6,957 nt of DNA, taken from contig PWNM01000115.1 of NCBI GenBank assembly GCA_003557825.1, forward strand, positions 1 to 6,957, given 5' to 3'. The notes beneath the pieces are model-generated. The model saw only the letters and a list, made by a program, of their open reading frames with translations. It had not been told where the DNA came from and searched no databases. Numbering within the stretch: the first letter of the stretch is position 1; every line of letters begins with the position of its first letter. This DNA is from Candidatus Hydrogenedentota bacterium. GTDB lineage: Bacteria; Hydrogenedentota; Hydrogenedentia; Hydrogenedentales; SLHB01. Shown in pieces: positions 1-6,472 of this stretch. The position numbers were made by a program, and so were the translations under genes.

Positions 1-273
1 CACGAGGCCGCAGCAGCGGGTATGGTCGGCCTTGTCCGCGCATTTCTGGATATGGGCGCCGATGTCAACGACGTAGACGTGGACGGATTGGCGCTAATCC
101 ATCGAGCCGCCCTGAATGGCAGCTTGGACCTTGTTAAGCTATTGATTAACCGTGGAGCCAACGTCAACATTCGTGAGCAACACTCAACGGGAATGACGCC
201 GTTGGCCTTGGCACGATGGATGGGGTATCACGAGGTTGCTCAGTTTATTTCCCATTACGGAGGTTGGGCCTAG
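1..273 (+). CDS. Ankyrin-repeat protein, C-terminal fragment (cut by left edge)
   Basis: The reading frame is open from base 1 to the TAG at 271-273 (90 visible residues), so the start and N-terminal part lie outside the window. The visible part is almost entirely ankyrin repeats. The first (from HEAAAAG) has the LVRAFLDMGADVN helix-turn signature. The second has LVKLLINRGANVN. The third begins GMTPLALARWMGYHEVAQFI and acts as the C-terminal cap, ending HYGGWA. Ankyrin repeats are protein-protein interaction scaffolds with no enzymatic activity, and the partner cannot be told from sequence. An ATG at base 22 is in frame, but it falls inside a repeat, so it is an unlikely true start. Hairpins and an intrinsic terminator follow directly, so this gene closes its transcription unit. 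The family call is confident; the cellular role is unknown. Confidence 0.87.
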   Translation, partial: HEAAAAGMVGLVRAFLDMGADVNDVDVDGLALIHRAALNGSLDLVKLLINRGANVNIREQHSTGMTPLALARWMGYHEVAQFISHYGGWA

Positions 274-293
274 GCACATTCGGGCCTCCGTAA
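255..293 (+). repeat. 9-bp perfect inverted repeat spanning the ankyrin gene stop codon
   Basis: TTACGGAGG at 255-263 is the exact reverse complement of CCTCCGTAA at 285-293, leaving a 21-base loop that contains the stop codon and the palindrome GCCTAGGC (268-275). No T-run follows, so by itself it is not a standard intrinsic terminator. It sits 8 bases before the stronger hairpin at 302-332 and may slow polymerase or protect the 3' end of the mRNA. The function is inferred. Confidence 0.55.
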
Positions 294-301
294 CACTCCA
301 C

Positions 302-339
302 ATCCCGCCGCCTTCCCCTCGGGCGGCGGGATTGTTTTT
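302..339 (+). terminator. Strong rho-independent terminator after the ankyrin gene
   Basis: An 11-bp perfect GC-rich stem pairs ATCCCGCCGCC (302-312) with GGCGGCGGGAT (322-332) around a 9-base loop. It is followed by TG and a run of five T (335-339). The T-run is only on the right side, so it terminates + strand transcription coming from the ankyrin gene. Confidence 0.87.
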
Positions 340-360
340 CTATCCGCACCTTGTTAACCT
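332..360 (+). promoter_or_regulatory. Weak candidate promoter for the Nudix gene, overlapping the terminator tail
   Basis: A TTGTTT box (332-337) and a TAACCT box (355-360) are 17 bases apart. The second fits the loose TAnnnT pattern and ends 5 bases before the ATG at 366. Matches to sigma70 consensus are poor. It is listed because there are only 26 bases between the terminator and the start codon, so any promoter of this gene must lie here or read through the terminator. Confidence 0.2.
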
Positions 361-365
361 GACTG

Positions 366-881
366 ATGCATGACGTGATTCTGCCCTTTGAATGGAACTA
401 CTGCCCAGGCTGTGGCAGCAAGCTTGTCCCACGAGATGATGGGGAAAGCCTGCGCCCCCATTGTCCTTCGTGCGGACGCCATTATTATTCAAACCCTGTT
501 CCCGCCAGTTGTTGTTTTGTGTTTCAGGGTGATGCGTTGTTGTTCGCCCAACGGGCTGTTGAACCATGCATCGGATCATGGACATTGCCCGGCGGATTTG
601 TCGAATTAGGCGAAACAACAGCGGAAGCGGCGTTGCGGGAGTTATACGAAGAAACCGGGCTACGAGGGGCCAATCCCCGACTCATTGGGGCAAGCACCCA
701 ACCCAGCCGGCTATCCGGCGCCGTCACCGTACTGGGCTATGTCATCGAGACGTGGGAAGGAACGCCCCGGGCCGGTTCGGATGTCATCGGGCTTGGTTTT
801 TTCGGACCAGACGAACGTCCTGCCCTGGTTTTCGAAGCCCATCGCGAACTCCTTGCCCTATTGGATGCCGAAAGGGACTAG
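366..881 (+). CDS. Nudix hydrolase with N-terminal zinc ribbon
   Basis: This 171-residue enzyme should hydrolyse a nucleoside diphosphate linked to another moiety (NDP-X), releasing a nucleotide and a phosphorylated X; it is cytoplasmic and divalent-metal dependent. A four-cysteine zinc ribbon (C13, C16, C33, C36) opens the protein and leads into HYYSNP. The Nudix box spans residues 77-99 and matches GX5EX7REUXEEXGU exactly: G77, E83, R91, E92, E95, E96, G98. The ribbon resembles that of ADP-ribose pyrophosphatase-like and NudC-like enzymes. The protein is far shorter than NudC and lacks the SQPWPFPxS motif that marks NADH pyrophosphatases, so NudC is unlikely and the substrate stays open. 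A TGA in frame at 360-362 and the ribbon starting at residue 13 fix the start near 366. No Shine-Dalgarno sequence is visible. The lipoprotein gene follows after 53 bases with no terminator. Confidence 0.94.
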   Translation: MHDVILPFEWNYCPGCGSKLVPRDDGESLRPHCPSCGRHYYSNPVPASCCFVFQGDALLFAQRAVEPCIGSWTLPGGFVELGETTAEAALRELYEETGLRGANPRLIGASTQPSRLSGAVTVLGYVIETWEGTPRAGSDVIGLGFFGPDERPALVFEAHRELLALLDAERD

Positions 882-922
882 GGCCCCACTCGCAAAGCTT
901 TCCGCCGGAAGCAGTTACGCGG

Positions 923-928
923 TAAAAT
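923..928 (+). promoter_or_regulatory. Candidate -10 box (TAAAAT) for a possibly leaderless transcript
   Basis: TAAAAT matches the -10 consensus in five of six positions and ends 6 bases before the ATG at 935, which puts the expected transcription start at or next to the start codon. No good -35 box lies 16-18 bases upstream, and no Shine-Dalgarno sequence is seen. Its first three bases are also the in-frame TAA that limits the lipoprotein start. Confidence 0.35.
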
Positions 929-934
929 ACGTCT

Positions 935-2392
935 ATGATTTTACCTAAGCGCATACAAAAAAATGGTCTGCTATGGGGGCTTGCTGTCATGCTTCTTGTG
1001 GCATGTCGCCCCGAGCATGAACCGCCACCTGTACCCGACCCCGATCCAGTTCCCGAGCCTATCGTCGAACCGGTTCATATCGAAGCTGATGACGCGTTAC
1101 CCGATGATTATGCCATGCGAATGGTTGCGCCATCGGTATCCGAAGTACAGGCTCTGCTGGCCTTTGTGGGTCGTCGCTTGTATCGACCGCTTTGGCGGGA
1201 AAGCTACCATCAGGGCATCGCTGGCGACATGATCGATACGCTTGATTCACCGGGCATCGACACTGCCCGTCCCATGGGATTCGCAATCCTGTCCTTTACT
1301 CCCTTTGCATGGATGGCCATACTCCCATGCGACGATACCGAAACGGTGGTACAGTATGCGGCGCCCAAATGGCCGGACAGTTCGATTGCCACATCGGACG
1401 CTGCGGGCCTGGTGTTTTTGGGTAACGACATAGCCGCAATAACAGCCACACGTGAGCGAGTCGAAGGGCTTCAAGACGCACAGTCTCCCCGTAATCGTGA
1501 AGAGCCTGTGTGGTACGGCGATATCCGCACAGAAGAGCTTCCACCACTTTGGGAGGATTTCGTTGGAGAGCCCATCCGGACAGCCTATCCTGAAGCGCTC
1601 CCTTGGCTATCGCCTGCACTAGATCATATACAACATCAGCTTGGGGGCTTGGAACCTGTCCGGGTCCGGTTTTCGTTCGAAGATCGGCGCACTGAATTGC
1701 TCCTGACAACGGGTACAACCGATTCATACCACATCAAGCCCTCCCATCCCCCTGTTCAGCAGATTGAACCAGAGGCTTGGATCACCATGAGGCTTTCCCC
1801 TGAACGCACCAATCTGATCGGCGCTGTTTTGCGGAGCCTTGCTGCTGCAACGGCGGATGTAAATGTTATCGCAAATACTGAACGACTCCTGTCGACATGG
1901 ACCGATGTCGGAACAGCCGCCCAAACCGACGACGGAAGCTGGTTGCTATTAATGAACACCACCGACACCGACACAGCGCGCTCGGTACTTCAGGATACTC
2001 TGCCGCCCGATCCCGATATGCCCCAATTCGACCTCGGCGGCGTTCTCGTTGATTATGTTCGGATTGGAGACATAAGGCTTAGCTATGCCATCGAGGGACA
2101 GGTACTAGCCCTTGCTGGGGGACCTAGCCTCGAGCAGGTCCTCATCGAGGCCCTTCATGGCAGTACACACTTGGAATCGGAGTCAACCCTATTCTCGGGA
2201 AGCCTTCGAAACGACACGCCGGTTTTAGCCGAACCGTTTTGGCTAACCGATGAAGAGGGGCGTGAACTGCTAAGAACGGGTGGAAGAGCTATTGAGCGTG
2301 TCGACTGGGATTTACGCGAGATTGATGACGGATTTCAGGCGAATCTTGTCATCGATTGGGGAGCGCCAGTTGACGTGCTGGGCTCGGAATAG
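935..2392 (+). CDS. Putative lipoprotein of unknown function (weakly DUF3352-like)
   Basis: This 485-residue protein begins with a lipoprotein signal peptide: basic residues K5, R6 and K9, a hydrophobic stretch from L12 to V22, and the lipobox L21-V22-A23-C24, so C24 should be lipidated. A linker rich in proline, aspartate and glutamate (about residues 26-50) then spaces the globular part from the membrane. The rest is an alpha/beta protein with no recognisable catalytic motif and a WDLREIDDGF segment near the C-terminus. The opening ALPDDYAMRMVAPSVSEVQ and the later GLVFLGNDIAAITAT recall DUF3352-type bacterial proteins, but only by general pattern. An in-frame TAA at 923-925 and the signal peptide fix the start at 935. 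It may share a transcript with the Nudix gene before it and the membrane gene 54 bases after it. Role unknown; location at the membrane surface is the firmest inference. Confidence 0.85.
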   Translation: MILPKRIQKNGLLWGLAVMLLVACRPEHEPPPVPDPDPVPEPIVEPVHIEADDALPDDYAMRMVAPSVSEVQALLAFVGRRLYRPLWRESYHQGIAGDMIDTLDSPGIDTARPMGFAILSFTPFAWMAILPCDDTETVVQYAAPKWPDSSIATSDAAGLVFLGNDIAAITATRERVEGLQDAQSPRNREEPVWYGDIRTEELPPLWEDFVGEPIRTAYPEALPWLSPALDHIQHQLGGLEPVRVRFSFEDRRTELLLTTGTTDSYHIKPSHPPVQQIEPEAWITMRLSPERTNLIGAVLRSLAAATADVNVIANTERLLSTWTDVGTAAQTDDGSWLLLMNTTDTDTARSVLQDTLPPDPDMPQFDLGGVLVDYVRIGDIRLSYAIEGQVLALAGGPSLEQVLIEALHGSTHLESESTLFSGSLRNDTPVLAEPFWLTDEEGRELLRTGGRAIERVDWDLREIDDGFQANLVIDWGAPVDVLGSE

Positions 2393-2446
2393 GTATCGTC
2401 AGCTTCTCGCATGTGATCACCAAATAACCAAAGGCCAGATCGGGGC

Positions 2447-3145
2447 GTGGATTCGCCAAACAGCTTAGCCCAACAAAGCGCTTTTAATGCGCCGTTCCAA
2501 AGCAACGCCGGCAGTAGGCTGTTGCGCGTGCTAGGCATTTTCGAAAATGTATTGCGCGGACTGCTGATCATGGTCGTTGGTGTCACTGTGGTAATAGCAA
2601 TCCGGCAAGATCCTTTCCCCTTCCCGACATATGGCCATTTCCTCACCTTTCTGGCAGCCGTTGGCATATCCGGTATCGCGGCATGGGTTCTCGTACTGGT
2701 GGATGGAACGGGCTTAACACGGCTATGGCCCCATTTTTGGACGCCTCGGATTCGGTTACGACCCCCTGAATCTAACGAGCGCGTCCTATTGCGACATACC
2801 TTTGTCTCCGGAGGATATCGGGAAGCGCCTCACTGGCTTCATGGGCGCTATACGATTCTGTTGACGAATGAACGCTTTATTGTCCGAATTCCGGGGACGA
2901 TTCCGCAGTTATGCATCTTGGACGTCCCGCGGGAATCAATCCGGCGCGTCGATGTAATACCCGATAATGGAGATGGCCGATTGGAACTCCGATTGACTTG
3001 GCGCTCTGGAAATGGTACGTTCCAATCGTTTCACATCCATCCTGGGAATGCGCTTCAAACGTGGACTATGGTGTTTTTGGAATGGGGGATACCTGTAGGC
3101 CGACTTGCGGTCGAAACACCACACAAACCCATTGTGCATATTTGA
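2447..3145 (+). CDS. Two-helix membrane protein with probable bacterial PH-like domain
   Basis: This 232-residue protein starts at GTG 2447. An in-frame TGA at 2414-2416 and the absence of any other start codon in between force this choice, and AAAGG (2430-2434) lies 12 bases upstream as a modest ribosome binding site. Residues 1-37 are polar, residues about 38-52 and 64-85 are two membrane helices, and the remaining ~130 residues form a soluble domain. That domain has the rhythm of bacterial PH-like folds (as in YdbS-type proteins): YTILLTNERFIV (about 143-154), then ILDVPRESIRRVDVI, then beta strands (LELRLTW, FQSFHIH) and a C-terminal helix. Such domains usually work at the cytoplasmic membrane in envelope or stress-related complexes, but no specific role follows here. 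The PH-like call is inferred from pattern; the membrane topology is clear. Confidence 0.82.
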   Translation: MDSPNSLAQQSAFNAPFQSNAGSRLLRVLGIFENVLRGLLIMVVGVTVVIAIRQDPFPFPTYGHFLTFLAAVGISGIAAWVLVLVDGTGLTRLWPHFWTPRIRLRPPESNERVLLRHTFVSGGYREAPHWLHGRYTILLTNERFIVRIPGTIPQLCILDVPRESIRRVDVIPDNGDGRLELRLTWRSGNGTFQSFHIHPGNALQTWTMVFLEWGIPVGRLAVETPHKPIVHI

Positions 3146-3171
3146 TACTATATCCAGCGTTCCGTTATAAG
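3142..3171 (+). promoter_or_regulatory. Probable sigma70-type promoter for the hybrid kinase gene
   Basis: TTGATA (3142-3147) matches five of six -35 bases and TATAAG (3166-3171) matches five of six -10 bases, with an 18-base spacer. The -35 box overlaps the TGA stop of the preceding gene. The predicted transcript would start near 3178, giving a leader of about 50 bases before the ATG at 3231. Confidence 0.45.
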
Positions 3172-3230
3172 GATACAGTAGGACTAGGCGGGAAGGGCCA
3201 GTTGCAGATCAATTCGAGAACACGACGATC

Positions 3231-6200
3231 ATGAGCGGCGTATCCGAGTCTCCATATACGCCACGGGAAAATCGTAATCTTTCGGAATCGGATTTCGGCG
3301 TTGGAAAGCTCGATCTGGACCGGAGGGGATTCCCGATCGCGGCCGATACCGAGGCCTGTTACCTGCTTGGCATTGAACCACCAGAAGAAAACATCGAAAC
3401 TACCCAATCTCCGCTTGATCATCAGGTCGCATTTTTGATCTCCTTTCCTGAACTCCTCCGCCACGCCCTGGAGGAGGGCGTGGTCAGCGGAGCGGAATGC
3501 CCATATCGCGCCGAAAACGGAAAAGTCCGTTGGGTATTGATCAACCTTCAGACCTTACCAGATTCGCAAAATGGCCCCGTGGTGCAATGCATCCTCCAAG
3601 ACATAACCCGTTATAAGCACGCCGAACGGGAACTGCGTCTGGTAGCGGAGCTCGAGCGTATCATCATCGCAGCATCCCTCCGTTTTATGCGAGCCGTGCC
3701 GGAGACCATGGCGCGGGTAACCTACGAGACCCTTGAGATCATCGGCGAATGCATCAACGCCGACCGAGCCTATGTAGTGCTTTTCGGAGCTGACGGCATA
3801 AGCATTCGGGAAAGCCATGAATGGCATGGGCGGGGAGTCCAACCGGTAACGCAAACGAGGCGAAAACGGTTCCGCACCGACCTGACCTGGGTTCGCGGCA
3901 TGCTTCGCGAGCGAGACATGGTGCATATTCCTGATGTCGCGCAAATGCCCCCCGAGGCGTCACAGGAACAAGTACTGCTCCACGAACTCGGCGTACGATC
4001 AACGTTGATACTGTCGTTGTATGACCGTAGTGACCTAGTGGGGATGGCCGGTTTCGAAGCCGTCGGCGAACCAACGCATTGGTCGGAACGCATTACGGAA
4101 GCTTTACATGCCTTTACGCGCGTGTTTGAGAATACCGTGGTACGACTACCGGCGTTTGTTGCGCTTCGAGAGAGCGAGGAACGCTACCGCAATCTGGTCG
4201 AGAGCTCCCATGATGCCATCTTCATTCTGTCAAGCCAGGGGCGATTTCAGAATGCCAATCCCGGATGCACGGAGCTTCTAGGATATCCAAGGTCACAGCT
4301 GGTTGGAATGCATGTCTCATCGATGTTTGTCCACAACGCAGACTACCGCGTTCTACGAAACGCCTTGATTCAGCGAGGGGATCTATCCGACCAGGAAGTG
4401 CATCTCCGCCATGCCGACGGCTCGACAATCGTCGCGTTGCTCTCCATTAGCCTCCGCTACTCCTCTCAAGGGGAATTGCTCGGGGCTCACGGGGTTGCCC
4501 GAGATATAACAAAAGAGAAGCTCGCGGCTGCCGAGTTGGAATATCGTTCTCAGTTCGAACGGCTCATGGTGGATATCTCAAACCGGTTCATCAATTTGGC
4601 TCCCAACGACATCGACGCGGCCATTGACAATGCAATCAAGGATCTTGGCAAATTCGCCCAAGCCGACCGGTGCTATATCCTGGTGCTGCGTGAAGAGCCA
4701 CCAACGCGAAGCAGTGAAGGAGGTCAGGGCGATTCGGGAGGTTATGAACTGGAATTTGATAAGGATTATGAGTGGTGTTCCCCTAATACGCCCTCATGCA
4801 AAGGGGAAATGGCATCGGCCCGCTTTGTGGATTTTCCATGGGCATCGAACCGTCTGCTAGAAGATGAGCCGGTTTTCGTGCCCCATATCGCCGATCTCCC
4901 ACCGGAAGCAGAGGCTGAGCGTGGCCTTATGGAAGCGCGTGGCTATCATTCCATGGTAATCGTGCCGATTATGTGCCAGGGGAAGTTGCTCGGTATGCTC
5001 GAATTCGATTCGACGAGCCCGAATGATTCCTGGTCGGAGGAGCTTATCGGATTGCTCCGAGTCGCGGGACAGGCCTTTGGCAGCGCCATTGAACGCCAAC
5101 GAACGGAACAAGAACGGCAGAACCTCGAGGCACAGGTACGCCACAGTCAAAAACTCGAAAGTTTGGGCGTACTGGCCGGAGGAATCGCACACGACTTTAA
5201 CAATCTACTTGTTGGTATCTTGGGCAATGCGGGACTAGCCCTCATGGAGATCCCCGAGGGGCATTCGTCCCAAGGTTGTCTGAAGCAGATCGAACAAGCC
5301 GCTCTGCGGTTATCCGATCTAACAAACCAGATGCTGGCCTATTCCGGCAAAGGGCATTTCCTGATCGAATCGGTTAACCTCTCGGAATTGACGAGTGAGA
5401 TGCTTCATCTACTCAGAACGGCCATGTCGAAACGAGCAGTCCTCAAGACCGACCTGGCTGAGGAGATACCTCCGGTTCAGGCCGATCCAACACAGGTGCG
5501 CCAGGTTGTTATGAACCTGATCACCAATGCTTCCGATGCTATCGAATCATCGAGCGGCGTGATAACCATTCGGACAGGAGCAGACTACGCCACTGCAGAA
5601 GAGCTAAATAAAGCGTTTCGCGTGGGTGACTTGCCCCCGGGCCACTACGCATTCATCGAAGTATCCGATACCGGATCCGGTATGGACGAAGAGACCCAAG
5701 CGCGGATTTTTGATCCATTCTTCACGACCAAATTTACGGGACGTGGGCTTGGACTGGCCGCGGTGCTTGGCATTATCGGCGGACACAAAGGAGCCATCAT
5801 CGTGGATTCCAAAAAGGGACAGGGCACGACGTTCCGGGTTCTTTTCCCGGTTGCGGGCGAACATGCTACAAAACCCACGGTAGAGGAGACACCGGTGACA
5901 GAATGGAGAGGTAGCGGCACGATCCTTGTCGCAGACGACGAGGACAACGTGCGAAGGGTAACAACCGCCGTCCTCGAACGATTTGGCCTTGATGTCATAA
6001 CAGCCGAAGACGGACGGGACGCAGTGGAAAAATTCCGTGAACAAGCCGATTCCATCGATGCGGTCATTCTCGACATGACCATGCCTCACATGGACGGCGA
6101 CGAGGCTTTTCAAGAAATGCGCAAGATTCGTCCCGAGGTACGCGTCATTCTGACCAGCGGCTACACCGAACGGGAAACTCTAAATCGCCTAGAGGAAGGC

Positions 6201-6287
6201 CACCTCGCGGCGTTTATCCAAAAGCCTTATTCCCCCCTTTCGCTAATTCAACAGCTACGGGAAATCCTGGAAGCACATAACGCCTAG
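3231..6287 (+). CDS. Soluble hybrid sensor histidine kinase, PAS-GAF-PAS-GAF-HisKA-HATPase-REC
   Basis: This 1018-residue kinase should sense a cytoplasmic signal, autophosphorylate a histidine and pass the phosphate to its own receiver domain. PAS1 covers about 20-135 (ending in DIT, D124), GAF1 140-305, PAS2 313-435 (starting RESEERYRNL, ending DIT, D425), GAF2 440-622, and a helical coiled linker 615-642. The H-box has H654 followed by D655 and FNN. The ATPase domain shows N766 (N box), DTGSGM (813-818, G1), DPFFTTK (F box) and GRGLGL (837-842, G2). The receiver (about 898-1013) has acidic D902, D903 and E904, phospho-acceptor D948, T975 and K998, so every catalytic residue is present. There is no membrane segment. 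The frame is open back to TAA 3168 without another start codon, so ATG 3231 is the start, though its ribosome site is poor. No Hpt domain, output domain or partner regulator is encoded nearby. Confidence 0.97.
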   Translation: MSGVSESPYTPRENRNLSESDFGVGKLDLDRRGFPIAADTEACYLLGIEPPEENIETTQSPLDHQVAFLISFPELLRHALEEGVVSGAECPYRAENGKVRWVLINLQTLPDSQNGPVVQCILQDITRYKHAERELRLVAELERIIIAASLRFMRAVPETMARVTYETLEIIGECINADRAYVVLFGADGISIRESHEWHGRGVQPVTQTRRKRFRTDLTWVRGMLRERDMVHIPDVAQMPPEASQEQVLLHELGVRSTLILSLYDRSDLVGMAGFEAVGEPTHWSERITEALHAFTRVFENTVVRLPAFVALRESEERYRNLVESSHDAIFILSSQGRFQNANPGCTELLGYPRSQLVGMHVSSMFVHNADYRVLRNALIQRGDLSDQEVHLRHADGSTIVALLSISLRYSSQGELLGAHGVARDITKEKLAAAELEYRSQFERLMVDISNRFINLAPNDIDAAIDNAIKDLGKFAQADRCYILVLREEPPTRSSEGGQGDSGGYELEFDKDYEWCSPNTPSCKGEMASARFVDFPWASNRLLEDEPVFVPHIADLPPEAEAERGLMEARGYHSMVIVPIMCQGKLLGMLEFDSTSPNDSWSEELIGLLRVAGQAFGSAIERQRTEQERQNLEAQVRHSQKLESLGVLAGGIAHDFNNLLVGILGNAGLALMEIPEGHSSQGCLKQIEQAALRLSDLTNQMLAYSGKGHFLIESVNLSELTSEMLHLLRTAMSKRAVLKTDLAEEIPPVQADPTQVRQVVMNLITNASDAIESSSGVITIRTGADYATAEELNKAFRVGDLPPGHYAFIEVSDTGSGMDEETQARIFDPFFTTKFTGRGLGLAAVLGIIGGHKGAIIVDSKKGQGTTFRVLFPVAGEHATKPTVEETPVTEWRGSGTILVADDEDNVRRVTTAVLERFGLDVITAEDGRDAVEKFREQADSIDAVILDMTMPHMDGDEAFQEMRKIRPEVRVILTSGYTERETLNRLEEGHLAAFIQKPYSPLSLIQQLREILEAHNA

Positions 6288-6472
6288 CGTTTGATTGATA
6301 AATGCGTATTTCCGTTCCTTATACCCTCTGGATGATAATCAGGCGCCTCCATGCTGTAACGGCTTCCACCTACCAAATGTATCTTATTGTAGACTATGTT
6401 TCTTTACCATTACCCCCTCCGCGCCAATCCAGGGGAATATCACTAAAAAACCGATTCGAGGATTACACGACT
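6288..6472 (+). other. Intergenic region between the kinase and the hydrolase gene
   Basis: This 185-base gap is AT-richer and more pyrimidine-rich than the flanking genes. I see no GC stem followed by T-run, so no intrinsic terminator for the kinase is evident. GATAAT at 6334-6339 matches five of six -10 bases but lacks a good -35 box; TTGATA at 6295-6300 resembles a -35 box but has only a poor partner 18-19 bases on. A promoter for the next gene is expected here but cannot be fixed. Confidence 0.4.

Noticed and set aside
1..273. ATG at 22 as the true start of a small ankyrin protein
   Set aside because: The frame is open to base 1 and the residues before 22 (HEAAAAG) already belong to an ankyrin repeat, so the gene continues to the left.
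566..925. 119-codon + frame overlapping the Nudix gene
   Set aside because: It is rich in Arg/His/Pro as expected of an out-of-frame reading and conflicts with the perfect Nudix box.
1296..1727. 143-codon open frame on the - strand inside the lipoprotein gene
   Set aside because: It has no recognisable domain and is antisense to a continuous gene with a clear signal peptide.
5604..6113. 169-codon open frame on the - strand
   Set aside because: It lies fully opposite the ATPase and receiver domains of the kinase, whose motifs are all intact; it is a codon-bias shadow.
6414..6435. CCCCT/AGGGG inverted repeat as a possible kinase terminator
   Set aside because: The stem is only 5 bp with a 12-base loop and no T-run after it.
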